Source: Rhodanobacter sp. LX-99
GTDB taxonomy: Bacteria; Pseudomonadota; Gammaproteobacteria; Xanthomonadales; Rhodanobacteraceae
Reading direction: 5' to 3'
DNA length: 64,000 nucleotides
Assembly: GCF_018599185.1 (NCBI RefSeq)
Contig: NZ_JAHFVL010000001.1
Span: 1,798,001-1,862,000, forward strand
How positions within the stretch are numbered: position 1 is the first letter of the stretch; every line of letters starts with the position of its first letter. Positions 43,525 through 54,409 of the stretch are shown in pieces. Both the position numbers and the translations under genes were made by a program. The notes beneath the pieces were generated by a model that did not search any database, had not been told where the DNA came from, and was given only the letters and a program-made list of their open reading frames with translations.

Positions 43525-44934
43525 TTACAGCGAGTAATACATCTGGAACTCCAGCGGATGGGTGCTGGCGCGGTACTTCGTCACTTCCTTCATCTTCACC
43601 TCGATGTAGGCGTCGATGAAGTCGTCGGTGAACACGCCGCCGGCTTTCAGGAACTCACGGTCCTTGTCCAGCGCTTCCAGCGCGGCGTCGAGGCTGGAGC
43701 ACACCTGCGGGATGTTCTTCTCTTCTTCCGGCGGCAGGTCGTACAGGTCCTTGTCGGCCGGCGCGCCCGGGTCGATCTTGTTCAGGATGCCGTCGAGGCC
43801 GGCCATCATCAGCGCGGTGAACACCAGGTAGCCGGAGTTCATCGGGTCGGGGAAGCGCACCTCGATGCGGCGGCCCTTCGGGCTGGCCACGTACGGAATG
43901 CGGCAGCTCGCGGAACGATTGCGCGCGGAGTACGCCAGCATCACCGGCGCCTCGAAGCCCGGCACCAGGCGCTTGTAGCTGTTGGTGGTGGAGTTGGCGA
44001 ACGCGTTGATCGCGCGGGCGTGCTTGAAGATGCCGCCGATGTACCACAGCGCGGTCTGGCTGAGGCCGCCGTACAGGTCGCCGGCGAACAGGTTTTCGCC
44101 GTTCTTCGCCAGCGACTGGTGCACGTGCATGCCGCTGCCGTTGTCGCCGACCAGCGGCTTGGGCATGAAGGTGGCGGTCTTGCCGTTCTGGTGCGCCACG
44201 TTCTTGATGACGTACTTCATCGTCAGCAGCTCGTCGGCCTTCTTCACCAGCGTGTTGAACTTCACGCCGATCTCGCACTGGCCGGCGTTCGCCACCTCGT
44301 GGTGGTGCACTTCGACGGTCTGGCCCAGCGACTCCAGCACCTTGCACATGTCCGCGCGCAGGTCGCCCAGCGAGTCGACCGGGCTGACCGGGAAGTAGCC
44401 GCCCTTCACGCCCGGACGATGGCCGCTGTTGCTGCCGTCGTACTTGTAGCGCGACGACCACGCCGCTTCCTCGGAGCCGATCTCGTAGAACACGCGGCCC
44501 GGGTCGTTCTGCCAGCGCACCGAGTCAAAAATAAAGAACTCCGGCTCCGGGCCGAAGAACGCGGTGTCGGCGATGCCGGTGGATTTCAGGTACGCCTCGC
44601 CGCGCTTGGCGATCGAGCGCGGGTCGCGGCCATAGGCCTGCATGGTGCTCGGCTCCAGCACGTCGCAATGCAGGATCAGCTGCACATGCGAGCTGAACGG
44701 GTCGAGATGGGCGGTGTCCGGGTCGGGCAGCAGGATCATGTCCGACTCGTTGATGCCCTTCCAGCCGGTGATCGAGGAGCCGTCGAACATCTTGCCGTCC
44801 TCGAACGTCGACTCGTCGATCGCGTGGGCCGGGAAGGTGACGTGGTGATGCACGCCGAGCATGTCGGCGAAACGGAAGTCGACGAACTCGACCTCGTGTT
44901 CCTGGATCAGGTCGAGCACTTTGTTGGCGGACAT
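43525..44934 (-). CDS. glnA: Glutamine synthetase type I
   Basis: 469 residues, the normal GSI length. It makes glutamine from glutamate, ammonia and ATP. Signatures: [54 protein letters not shown], the [23 protein letters not shown] region, and the adenylylation loop [20 protein letters not shown] with the conserved Tyr. The start ATG at 44934 matches the family N-terminus [11 protein letters not shown] near-perfect sigma-54 promoter and NtrC enhancer lie upstream. Confidence 0.98.
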   Translation of the reverse strand: MSANKVLDLIQEHEVEFVDFRFADMLGVHHHVTFPAHAIDESTFEDGKMFDGSSITGWKGINESDMILLPDPDTAHLDPFSSHVQLILHCDVLEPSTMQAYGRDPRSIAKRGEAYLKSTGIADTAFFGPEPEFFIFDSVRWQNDPGRVFYEIGSEEAAWSSRYKYDGSNSGHRPGVKGGYFPVSPVDSLGDLRADMCKVLESLGQTVEVHHHEVANAGQCEIGVKFNTLVKKADELLTMKYVIKNVAHQNGKTATFMPKPLVGDNGSGMHVHQSLAKNGENLFAGDLYGGLSQTALWYIGGIFKHARAINAFANSTTNSYKRLVPGFEAPVMLAYSARNRSASCRIPYVASPKGRRIEVRFPDPMNSGYLVFTALMMAGLDGILNKIDPGAPADKDLYDLPPEEEKNIPQVCSSLDAALEALDKDREFLKAGGVFTDDFIDAYIEVKMKEVTKYRASTHPLEFQMYYSL

Positions 44935-44970
44935 GGAACAACCTCGGCGATGAATGGTGAGCTGGTCGGA

Positions 44971-44985
44971 GCAAGCCTCGTGCCA
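44971..44985 (-). promoter_or_regulatory. Sigma-54 promoter of glnA
   Basis: Minus strand TGGCAC-GAGGC-TTGC, matching the -24/-12 consensus with correct 5-bp spacing. Transcription would start near 44960, about 25 nt before the start codon. Confidence 0.9.
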
Positions 44986-45053
44986 GCGCGAGCAACCGTG
45001 GCGCGGCAACGGTTGACGGACGTTTTCGGCGTATCGAACGAGCCGAAAAGAAG

Positions 45054-45092
45054 CATGATGGTGCAATACGACAGCCGCATTGCACCATCATG
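45054..45092. promoter_or_regulatory. NtrC enhancer of glnA (large perfect inverted repeat)
   Basis: CATGATGGTGCAAT and ATTGCACCATCATG are exact inverse copies separated by 11 bp, about 70-107 bp upstream of the sigma-54 promoter. The same 16-base block occurs at the ntrB start. The arrangement fits NtrC dimers binding at an enhancer. Confidence 0.75.
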
Positions 45093-45123
45093 GATCGTCC
45101 GGTCGCGCCAGGCGATGCCCTGC

Positions 45124-46455
45124 TCAGACATCGTAGGCGCTTTCGCCGTGCGAGGTAATGTCCAGCCCTTCGCGTTCGGCCTCGTACGGCACGCGCAGGC
45201 CGAACACCGCCTTGACCACAAGATAGGCCAGCACCGAGACCGCGCCGCTCCACAGCACGGTGATGCCCACGCCCAGCGCCTGCACGCCGAGCTGGCGGCC
45301 GATCGAGAAACCCGCCGCGCCGGTGCCGCCCAGCGCCGGCGCGGTGAACACGCCGGTCAGCAGCGCGCCCACGATGCCGCCGATGCCGTGCACGCCGAAC
45401 ACGTCGAGCGCGTCGTCCGCGCGCAGCAGTTTTTTCAGCCCGGTCACGCCCCACACGCAGCACACGCTGGCCAGCGCGCCGATCACGATCGCGCCCAGCG
45501 GCCCCACCGTGCCGCAGGCCGGGGTGATTCCGACCAGGCCGGCGACCGCGCCGGAAGCGCCGCCCAGCATCGACGCATGCCCGCGCATGATCGCCTCCAC
45601 CGCCAGCCACGCCAGCACCGCCGCGGCGGTGGCCAGCAAGGTGTTGATGAAGGCCAGCGCCGCGCCCGAATTCGCTTCCAGGTTGGAACCGGCGTTGAAG
45701 CCGAACCAGCCCACCCACAGCAGCGCCGCGCCGACCATGGTGAAGGTGACGTTGTGCGGCTTCATCGGCTCGCGCCCGAAGCCCAGCCGCGGCCCGACCA
45801 ACCAGGCGCCGACCAGGCCGGCGACACCGGCGTTGATGTGCACCACGGTGCCGCCGGCGAAGTCCAGCGCACCCTTCGCGAACAAATAGCCGTCCGGCCC
45901 GGACCACACCATGTGCGCGATCGGCAGGTAGGCGAAGGTGAACCACAGCGCCGCGAACAGCAGCACCGCGCGGAAGCGCATCCGTTCGGCGAACGAACCC
46001 ACGATCAGCGCCCCGGTGATGCCGGCGAAGGTGGACTGGAACGCCACGAACACGTACTCCGGCAGCGACACGCCGGCCGTGAACGTCGCCGCCAGGCTGT
46101 CCTTGCCGACTCCGTGCAGGAACATCTTGTGGAGGTTGCCGATGACCGCGCCGCCGCCGCTGAACGCGAGGCTGTAGCCATACGCCACCCACAACAGCAG
46201 CAGCAGCGAGAACACCGTCATCACCTGCATCAGCACCGACAGCACGTTCTTCGAGCGCACCAGGCCGCCGTAGAACAGCGCCAGCCCCGGCACCGTCATC
46301 AGCAGCACCAGCAGGGTCGAGGTGAGCATCCACGCCACATCGCCCTTGTCGACCGCCGGCACGGCGGCCTCGGCATGCAGCAGCGGCGCGGCCAGGCCCA
46401 GCAACAGCAGCGGCAACCACGTGCGGATGCCGCGGAACAGCTTCAGATTTTTCAT
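45124..46455 (-). CDS. amtB: Ammonium transporter AmtB
   Basis: 443 residues with a cleavable signal peptide (LAAPLLHAEA) and eleven membrane helices. Family motifs: DVAWMLTSTLLVLLMTVPGLALFYGGLVRSKN, YLPIAHMVW, DFAGGTVVHINAGVAGLVGA, and the pore His in KPHNVTFTMVG and HGIGGIVGALLTGVF. It conducts ammonium or ammonia into the cell and is blocked by GlnK. It lies 21 nt after glnK, in the same operon. Confidence 0.97.
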   Translation of the reverse strand: MKNLKLFRGIRTWLPLLLLGLAAPLLHAEAAVPAVDKGDVAWMLTSTLLVLLMTVPGLALFYGGLVRSKNVLSVLMQVMTVFSLLLLLWVAYGYSLAFSGGGAVIGNLHKMFLHGVGKDSLAATFTAGVSLPEYVFVAFQSTFAGITGALIVGSFAERMRFRAVLLFAALWFTFAYLPIAHMVWSGPDGYLFAKGALDFAGGTVVHINAGVAGLVGAWLVGPRLGFGREPMKPHNVTFTMVGAALLWVGWFGFNAGSNLEANSGAALAFINTLLATAAAVLAWLAVEAIMRGHASMLGGASGAVAGLVGITPACGTVGPLGAIVIGALASVCCVWGVTGLKKLLRADDALDVFGVHGIGGIVGALLTGVFTAPALGGTGAAGFSIGRQLGVQALGVGITVLWSGAVSVLAYLVVKAVFGLRVPYEAEREGLDITSHGESAYDV

Positions 46456-46476
46456 GGCATACCTCGCGTGATTCGG

Positions 46477-47602
<1,126 letters not shown>

Positions 47603-47697
47603 GAGTTCGGCTTCCCTGGGAAAACGACGGGCAGGTAAACAGACGTCCAGACGTCCATTCATGAACCATGCGTTCGCATGGCGCTCAAGCCGTCTCA

Positions 47698-47712
47698 GCA
47701 AGCCCCGTGCCA
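47698..47712 (-). promoter_or_regulatory. Sigma-54 promoter of porin-glnK-amtB
   Basis: Minus strand TGGCAC-GGGGC-TTGC, matching the -24/-12 consensus with correct spacing, 96 bp before the porin ATG. Confidence 0.9.
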
Positions 47713-47808
47713 CGGCGGGCAAACGTTGCTGCAGCGGCATCCGCCGGACGGGAGCGCATCGGCCGCGGCTGCGTTAGCACCAGCAACACCCGCCGGCACC
47801 GACGGTTT

Positions 47809-47823
47809 GCACTGTTCCAGTGC
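47809..47823. promoter_or_regulatory. NtrC site upstream of porin-glnK-amtB
   Basis: GCACTG-TTC-CAGTGC is a perfect palindrome and fits the GCAC-N7-GTGC NtrC pattern. It lies about 100 bp upstream of the sigma-54 promoter, a normal enhancer distance. Confidence 0.75.
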
Positions 47824-47945
47824 GTGCCGGATCGGCGGCCCGCTCGGCCGGCGGCGGTCCCTCGCGGCGGCAAACCTCGTAAGCTATGGCGCTTCACGCC
47901 GGCGGTCCGTTCGCCGGCCCGTCCCATCCCGCAACGGACCCGCCC

Positions 47946-48743
47946 GTGACCGACCTGCTCCACGTCATCCTGCTCGGCATCATCGAAGGCATCACCGAAT
48001 TCCTGCCGATCTCCTCGACCGGCCACCTGCTGATCGCCGAGAAGTTCGGGCTGGGCGCGCGCTCGGACCTGTTCAACATCGGCATCCAGGCCGGCGCGAT
48101 CCTGGCGGTCACGCTGATCTACTGGAAGCGCATCTGGCAGCTGTTGACGCAGTGGCGCGAGCCGGCCAACCGCGACTACCTGCTGAAGCTGGTGGTGGCC
48201 TTCCTGATCACCGCCGTGCTCGGCTTCATCGCGGTGAAGCTGGGCTTCAAGCTGCCCGAGACGGTGACCCCGGTGGCCTGGGCGCTGGTGATCGGCGGCT
48301 TCTGGATGATCGCCGCCGAGCGGCTGGCCGCGCGCCAGCCGGAGCGCAGCGAGGTGACCTGGAAGGTGGCGATCCTGGTCGGCATCGCGCAGATGATCGC
48401 GGGCATTTTTCCCGGCACCTCGCGCTCGGCCGCGACGATCTTCGCGGCGATGCTGTTCGGCACCAGCAACCGCGCGGCGGCCACCGAGTTCGCCTTCCTG
48501 GTCGGCATTCCCACGATGTACGCGGCGACCGGCTACGAGTTGCTGAAGGTGGTGAAGGGCGGCGGCGCCGCGCATGAGGACTGGACCGCGCTGGCGGTCG
48601 GCTTCGTGGTCTCGGCGATCATGGCGTTCGTCGCGGTGAAGTGGCTGCTCGGCTACATCCGCAGCCACACCTTCACCCCGTTCGCGATCTACCGCATCGC
48701 GTTCGGCGTGGCGCTGCTGTTGCTGGTGCCGGCCGGCGGCTGA
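47946..48743 (+). CDS. uppP: Undecaprenyl-diphosphatase (BacA/UppP)
   Basis: 265 residues from a GTG at 47946, the usual family length. Eight or so helices. Active-site motifs GIIEGITEFLPISSTGHL near the N-terminus and GIFPGTSRSAATI in the middle. It recycles undecaprenyl diphosphate, the carrier for peptidoglycan and for the Wzx/Wzy polysaccharide encoded earlier in the window. An upstream ATG at 47886 would add a non-family Pro/Gly-rich stretch and is not favoured. Divergent from the sigma-54 operon. Confidence 0.95.
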   Translation: MTDLLHVILLGIIEGITEFLPISSTGHLLIAEKFGLGARSDLFNIGIQAGAILAVTLIYWKRIWQLLTQWREPANRDYLLKLVVAFLITAVLGFIAVKLGFKLPETVTPVAWALVIGGFWMIAAERLAARQPERSEVTWKVAILVGIAQMIAGIFPGTSRSAATIFAAMLFGTSNRAAATEFAFLVGIPTMYAATGYELLKVVKGGGAAHEDWTALAVGFVVSAIMAFVAVKWLLGYIRSHTFTPFAIYRIAFGVALLLLVPAGG

Positions 48744-48783
48744 CCCGCCGGGCCGAACGTGCGGCCACGGCCGGGCACGGCGT

Positions 48784-49746
48784 CTACGCCGCTTCGACCA
48801 GCGCGTCCTTGCGCGCCGATTTCGGCATGGCCTTCGACGTGGCGACCGTGCACTGGTTGGTGCGGTCGAACAGCTCGCGCACCCACTCGATGAAGGCCTG
48901 CACGCGGGCGGACAGGTGGCGCTTCTGCGGGTAGACGATCCACACCGGCTTGCCGGTCGACCGGGTATCGGTCATCACCAGTTCGAGCATGCCCTTGTCG
49001 AGCATGCAGGCGGCCATCATGCGCGGCATCTGGGTGATGCCCAGGCCGGACGCCACCGCCTGCAGCACCGACTCGCCGTCGTTGATCAGCATGTGCGCGT
49101 CGATGTCCACGCTTACCTGCCCGCCAGGCGTGTCGAACTGCCACTGGCGCGGGCGGCCGTTCGGGTAGACGTAGTTGATGCAACGGTGATCCTTCAGATC
49201 CTCGATGCTGTGCGGCGCGCCGTGTTTGCGCAGGTACTCGGGCGAGGCGCATACCACGTTGCTGAGGTAGCCGATCTTGCGCGCGATCAGGCTGGAATCC
49301 TCCAGCTGGCCGACGCGGATCGCGCAATCCAGGCCCTCGCCGTTGAGATCCGCCGGCGAGTCGCTCATCGACAGCTCCAGCCGGATATCCGGGTAGCGCT
49401 GCTCGAACTCACTCAGCCGCGGGATCACCGCAGCGCGGCCCACCGACAGCGAGATGCCCACGCGCAGCTTGCCGGTCGGCTTGCTGTTGGCGAAGTTCAG
49501 CGCCTCGGTGGCCTCGGCCAGGTCGGCGAGGATCTCCTTGCAGCGCGCGTGGAACGAGGCGCCGTCGTCGGTCAGCCGCAGCGAGCGGGTGGAACGGAAC
49601 AGCAGCCGCGCGCCGAGCTGGCTCTCCAGCCGCGAGACGGCCCGGCTGACGCCGGACGGGGTCATGCCCAGCTGGCTGGCGGCGGCGGCGAAACTCTTGG
49701 CCTCGACCACGCGGACGAAGGTCGAAATGGCGGAAAAGTCTTCCAT
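48784..49746 (-). CDS. LysR-family regulator divergent from efflux operon
   Basis: 320 residues. The N-terminal winged helix FVRVVEAKSFAAAASQLGMTPSGVSRAVSRLESQLGARL is followed by the effector domain (KLRVGISLSVGRAAVIPRL, YLRKHGAPHSIEDLKDHRCINYV). Its start is 144 bp from the RND operon on the other strand, the place of a local regulator, like MexT for mexEF-oprN. The inducer is unknown. Confidence 0.92.
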   Translation of the reverse strand: MEDFSAISTFVRVVEAKSFAAAASQLGMTPSGVSRAVSRLESQLGARLLFRSTRSLRLTDDGASFHARCKEILADLAEATEALNFANSKPTGKLRVGISLSVGRAAVIPRLSEFEQRYPDIRLELSMSDSPADLNGEGLDCAIRVGQLEDSSLIARKIGYLSNVVCASPEYLRKHGAPHSIEDLKDHRCINYVYPNGRPRQWQFDTPGGQVSVDIDAHMLINDGESVLQAVASGLGITQMPRMMAACMLDKGMLELVMTDTRSTGKPVWIVYPQKRHLSARVQAFIEWVRELFDRTNQCTVATSKAMPKSARKDALVEAA

Positions 49747-49889
49747 TGTTTCAATTCCTCGTCGATTCGTGACTGCGGCGCACGAGTGTAGTGCGCAAGA
49801 AACGGATTTTCTATACCGGAAAGTACACCTATTCTCTCGACCCTTCGCCGGAGCCTCGTGCCCGGCCTACGAGGTTCTGGGAGCGCAAG

Positions 49890-51134
49890 ATGAAAAAACA
49901 ATGGATGCTGGTCCCCCTGATCGCTGTCGGCGTGCTCGGCAGTTGGGTTCTCCTGCACGGCAACGACAGCCATGCGCAAAGCCCCGCCGGCGGGCCGCCG
50001 CCGGAAGTGACGGTGGCGCAGGCGTTGACCCGCAAGGTCAGCGACAGCGCCGAGTTCACCGGCCGGCTGGAAGCGGTGAATACGGTGCAGGTGCAGCCGC
50101 GGGTCGGCGGTTTCGTGGAGTCGGTGCATTTCCAGGAAGGCGCGCTGGTGCACAAGGGCGACGTGCTGTTCCAGCTCGACGCCCGCCCGTACCAGGCCGA
50201 GGTCGACCGGCTGGCCGCCAACCAGGCACAGGCAAGGGCCGAGCTGAGCCTGGCCGAAACCAACCAGCGCCGCGCCGAGATGCTGCTGGCCCAGCACGCG
50301 ATCGCGCAGCAGGAAGCCGACCGCCAGGCCACCACCGCGCAGAGCGCGCGCGCCCAGCTCGGCGCCGCCACCGCCGCACTGGCCGCGGCACGGCTGAACC
50401 TGGATTTCACCCAGGTGCGCTCGCCGATCGACGGCCGCGTCAGCAACGCCCGGGTCACTCCCGGCAACCTGGTCACCAGCAGCGACGTGCTGACCAGCGT
50501 GGTCTCGGTCAACCCGGTCTACGTCTACTTCGACGTGGACGAGCAGACCTGGCTCAAGCTAGACCACCTGCGCGCCAGCGCGAAGCAGGCCGGCGGCAAC
50601 GCGCGGATCGAGGCCGCGATGGGCCTGGCCGACGAATCTGGCTACCCGCATGACGGCCGCCTCGACTTCGTCGACAACCAGTTGCACACCGGCTCCGGGA
50701 CGATGCGCCTGCGCGCGGTGTTCGACAACGCCGACGGCCTGTACACGCCGGGCCTGTATGCCCGCGTGCAGCTGCAGAGCGGCCAGGCCCGCCCGCGCGT
50801 GCTGGTGGACGACCGTGCGATCGGCACCGACCTCGGCAACCAGTTCGTCTACGTGGTCGACAAGGCGCACAAGGTGCAATACCGCAAGGTCGACACCGGC
50901 GCGCTGTTCCATGGCCTGCGGGTGATCGACAGCGGCATCGCACCGACCGACCTGGTGGTGGTGAACGGCCTGCAGCGCGTGCGCCCCGGGGTCGAGGTGA
51001 ATCCGCAGAAGGTGGCGATGAGCTACCGCCTCGACGACGCCGACAAGGCGCTGGTCGAGCGCGGCGACGCACCGGGCGCCGATTCGCGCACCGCGCAGGC
51101 CGATACGGCAACCCCAGCGACGCCGCAAGGCTGA
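49890..51134 (+). CDS. RND efflux periplasmic adaptor (MexE/AcrA-like)
   Basis: 414 residues. Export signal at the N-terminus (MLVPLIAVGVLGSWVLL). Lipoyl/barrel-sandwich parts AEFTGRLEAVNTVQVQPRVGG and VHKGDVLFQLDARPYQAEVD flank a coiled-coil hairpin (residues about 105-165), then LNLDFTQVRSPIDGRVSN. It joins pump and outer-membrane channel. GGGAG precedes the ATG at 49890. First gene of a four-gene operon. Confidence 0.93.
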   Translation: MKKQWMLVPLIAVGVLGSWVLLHGNDSHAQSPAGGPPPEVTVAQALTRKVSDSAEFTGRLEAVNTVQVQPRVGGFVESVHFQEGALVHKGDVLFQLDARPYQAEVDRLAANQAQARAELSLAETNQRRAEMLLAQHAIAQQEADRQATTAQSARAQLGAATAALAAARLNLDFTQVRSPIDGRVSNARVTPGNLVTSSDVLTSVVSVNPVYVYFDVDEQTWLKLDHLRASAKQAGGNARIEAAMGLADESGYPHDGRLDFVDNQLHTGSGTMRLRAVFDNADGLYTPGLYARVQLQSGQARPRVLVDDRAIGTDLGNQFVYVVDKAHKVQYRKVDTGALFHGLRVIDSGIAPTDLVVVNGLQRVRPGVEVNPQKVAMSYRLDDADKALVERGDAPGADSRTAQADTATPATPQG

Positions 51135-51217
51135 ACACACTCGCCCTCTCCCTGCCATGCAGGGGGAGGAGCAAAGAAGACCGAGGCCGCGCCGCGGCTT
51201 CGTCGAGGATTCATTGC

Positions 51218-54200
51218 ATGAAAAACATTGCCCAGTTCTTCGTCGACCGGCCGATCATGGCCGCCGTGCTGTCGCTGCTGTTCGTGATCACCGGCTCCAT
51301 CGCGGTGTTCAAGCTGCCGATCAGCGAATACCCCGAAGTGGTGCCGCCCACCGTGGTGGTGCGCGCCGCCTACCCCGGCGCCAACCCGAAGGTGATCGCC
51401 GAGACCGTCGCCACGCCGCTGGAGGAACAGATCAACGGCGTGCAGGGCATGCTGTACACCTCCTCGCAGGCCACCAGCGACGGCGCGATGACGCTGACCG
51501 TGACCTTCGCGCTGGGCACCAACCTCGACACCGCCCAGGTCGACGTGCAGAACCGCGTGGCGCAGGCGCTGCCGAAACTGCCGGAGGAAGTGCAGCGGCT
51601 CGGCGTCACCACGCAGAAGAGTTCGCCCGACCTGACCATGGTGGTGCATCTCACCTCGCCGGACCAGCGCTACGACATGCTGTACCTGTCGAACTACGCG
51701 CGGCTGCACGTGAAGGACGTGCTGGGTCGGCTCGACGGCGTCGGCGACGTGCAGATCTTCGGCGCCGGCGAATACTCGATGCGCGTGTGGCTGGACCCGC
51801 AGAAGCTGGCGCAGCGCTCGCTCACCACCGGCGACGTGATCAACGCGATCCGCGAGCAGAACGTGCAGGTCGCCGCCGGCGCGCTGAATGCGCCGCCGGG
51901 CCCGGGCAACTCGGCGTTCCAGCTCAACATCAACACGCGCGGCCGGCTGGTCAGCGAGGACGATTTCCGCAACATCATCGTGCGCACCACCGCGAACGGC
52001 GGCGTCACCCATCTGGGCGACGTGGCGAAGGTCGACCTGGGCTCGAACAACTACGCGCTGCGCAGCCTGCTCGACAACAAGCCGGCGGTGGCGCTGCCGA
52101 TCTTCGCGCGGCCCGGCTCCAACGCGATCCAGATCTCCGACGAGGTGCGCGCCACCATGGCGCAGCTGAAGCAGGAGTTCCCGCAGGGCGTCGACTACCA
52201 GATCGTGTACGACCCCACCGTGTTCGTGCGCGGCTCGATCGAGGCGGTGGCGCATACGCTGCTGGAGGCGATCCTGCTGGTGGTGCTGGTGGTGATCCTG
52301 TTCCTGCAGACCTGGCGCGCCTCGATCATCCCGCTGGTGGCGGTGCCGGTGTCGCTGATCGGCACGTTCGCGGTGATGTACCTGGCCGGCTTCTCGCTCA
52401 ACGCGCTGTCGCTGTTCGGCCTGGTGCTGGCGATCGGCATCGTGGTCGATGACGCGATCGTGGTGGTGGAAAATGTGGAGCGGCACATCGAGCTCGGGCA
52501 GACGCCGCGCGAGGCCACGCGCAAGGCGATGCACGAGGTCACCGGGCCGATCGTGGCCACCGCGCTGGTGCTGTGCGCGGTGTTCATCCCGACCGCCTTC
52601 GTCAGCGGCCTCACCGGCCAGTTCTACCGCCAGTTTGCGCTGACCATCGCGATCTCCACGGTGATCTCCGCGTTCAACTCGCTGACCCTGAGCCCGGCGC
52701 TGGCCGCGGTGCTGCTGAAGGGCCACGACGCGCCGAAGGACCGCCTCACGCGCGGCATCGACCGCGCGTTCGGCTGGCTGTTCCGTCCGTTCAACAAGCT
52801 GTTCCATCGCGGCTCGGAGCGCTACGTCGGCGGCGTGCGGCGCATCGTCGGCAAGGGCAAGCTGGCGCTGGCGGTGTATGCCGGCCTGATCGCGCTGACC
52901 TGGTTCGGCTTCTCGCACGTGCCGACCGGCTTCGTGCCGGGCCAGGACAAGCAGTACCTTGTGGCGTTCGCGCAGCTGCCCGACGCGGCCTCGCTCGACC
53001 GTTCCGAGGACGTGATCCAGCGCATGGGCGCGATCGCGCTGAAGCAGCCGGGCGTGGAGCACGCGGTGGCGTTCCCCGGCCTGTCGATCAACGGCTTCAC
53101 CAACTCGACCAACTCCGGCATCGTGTTCGTCACGCTGAAGCCGTTCGAGGAACGCCGTGACGCATCGTTGTCGGCCGGCGCGATCGCCGGTGCGCTGAAC
53201 CAGAAGTTCGCCGCGATCCAGGACGCCTACATCGCGGTGTTCCCGCCGCCGCCGGTGATGGGCCTGGGCACGATCGGCGGCTTCCGCATGCAGATCGAGG
53301 ACCGCGGCGACCGCGGTTTCGACGAGCTGTACCAGCAGACGCAGAACCTCATCGCCGCCAGCCGCAAGGATCCGGCACTCGCCGGGCTGTTCTCCAGCTT
53401 CCAGATCAGCGTGCCGCAGGTGGACGCCGACGTGGACCGCGAGAAGGCCAAGACCGTCGGCGTGAACCTGGGCGACGTGTACCAGACCATGCAGGCCTAC
53501 ATGGGCTCGCTCTACGTCAACGACTTCAACCGCTTCGGCCGCACCTACCAGGTGAACGTCTCGGCCGACCCGGCGTTCCGCCACACGCCCGAAGACATCA
53601 TGCAGCTGAAGACGCGCAACGCGCAGGGCCAGATGGTGCCGCTGGGTTCGTTCGTCACCGTGAAACAGGGCGCCGGCCCGGATCGCGTGCAGCACTACAA
53701 CGGCTATCCCACCGCCGAGATCAACGGCGGCCCCGCGCCGGGCTTCAGCTCGGGCCAGGCGCAGGCAGCGATGGAAAAGCTGGCGAAGGACAACCTGCCG
53801 AACGGCGTCAGCTTCGAGTGGACCGAGCTGACCTACCAGCAGATCCTCGCCGGCAACACTGCGATCCTGGTGTTTCCGCTGTGCGTGCTACTGGTGTTCC
53901 TGGTGCTGTCGTCGCTGTACGAGAGCTGGTCGCTGCCGCTGGCGGTGATCCTGATCGTGCCGATGGTGCTGTTGTCCGCGATCGCCGGCGTGTGGCTGTC
54001 CGGCGGCGACAACAACATCTTCACCCAGATCGGCTTGATCGTGCTGGTCGGACTGGCGTGCAAGAACGCGATCCTGATCGTGGAGTTCGCCCGCGAACGC
54101 CAGCATGAAGGCATGAGCCGCCACGAGGCGGTGCTGGAAGCGGCCCACCTGCGCTTGCGCCCGATCCTGATGACCTCGTTCGCCTTCATCATGGGCGTGG

Positions 54201-54409
54201 TGCCGCTGGTCACCTCGCACGGCGCCGGCGCCGAGATGCGCCACGCGATGGGCGTGGCGGTGTTCGCCGGCATGCTCGGCGTGACCATCTTCGGGCTGAT
54301 CTACACGCCGCTGTTCTACGTCGTCATTCGCGCCCTGGTCGAGCGCCGCGAGGCGCGCGCGGCCGAACGTGCCGCCGCGCATGCGCTGCCGGCGCTGGAG
54401 AACCACTGA
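51218..54409 (+). CDS. RND multidrug efflux pump permease (MexF-like)
   Basis: 1063 residues, the HAE1 family length. FFVDRPIMAAVLSLLFVITGSIA is the standard N-terminus; GIVVDDAIVVVENVERH in TM4 has the proton-relay Asp pair; GQDKQYLVAFAQLPDAASLDRSEDV and the second-half TM10 region GLACKNAILIVEFARE (Lys) follow. It exports hydrophobic compounds using proton flow. The sequence resembles MexF more than MexB or AcrB, in line with a LysR regulator next door. The drug range is not predictable. Confidence 0.95.
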   Translation: MKNIAQFFVDRPIMAAVLSLLFVITGSIAVFKLPISEYPEVVPPTVVVRAAYPGANPKVIAETVATPLEEQINGVQGMLYTSSQATSDGAMTLTVTFALGTNLDTAQVDVQNRVAQALPKLPEEVQRLGVTTQKSSPDLTMVVHLTSPDQRYDMLYLSNYARLHVKDVLGRLDGVGDVQIFGAGEYSMRVWLDPQKLAQRSLTTGDVINAIREQNVQVAAGALNAPPGPGNSAFQLNINTRGRLVSEDDFRNIIVRTTANGGVTHLGDVAKVDLGSNNYALRSLLDNKPAVALPIFARPGSNAIQISDEVRATMAQLKQEFPQGVDYQIVYDPTVFVRGSIEAVAHTLLEAILLVVLVVILFLQTWRASIIPLVAVPVSLIGTFAVMYLAGFSLNALSLFGLVLAIGIVVDDAIVVVENVERHIELGQTPREATRKAMHEVTGPIVATALVLCAVFIPTAFVSGLTGQFYRQFALTIAISTVISAFNSLTLSPALAAVLLKGHDAPKDRLTRGIDRAFGWLFRPFNKLFHRGSERYVGGVRRIVGKGKLALAVYAGLIALTWFGFSHVPTGFVPGQDKQYLVAFAQLPDAASLDRSEDVIQRMGAIALKQPGVEHAVAFPGLSINGFTNSTNSGIVFVTLKPFEERRDASLSAGAIAGALNQKFAAIQDAYIAVFPPPPVMGLGTIGGFRMQIEDRGDRGFDELYQQTQNLIAASRKDPALAGLFSSFQISVPQVDADVDREKAKTVGVNLGDVYQTMQAYMGSLYVNDFNRFGRTYQVNVSADPAFRHTPEDIMQLKTRNAQGQMVPLGSFVTVKQGAGPDRVQHYNGYPTAEINGGPAPGFSSGQAQAAMEKLAKDNLPNGVSFEWTELTYQQILAGNTAILVFPLCVLLVFLVLSSLYESWSLPLAVILIVPMVLLSAIAGVWLSGGDNNIFTQIGLIVLVGLACKNAILIVEFARERQHEGMSRHEAVLEAAHLRLRPILMTSFAFIMGVVPLVTSHGAGAEMRHAMGVAVFAGMLGVTIFGLIYTPLFYVVIRALVERREARAAERAAAHALPALENH

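Noticed and set aside
47886..47945. ATG-started N-terminal extension of uppP
   Set aside because: Adds 20 Pro/Gly-rich residues before a family-typical N-terminus; the GTG at 47946 fits length and alignment.
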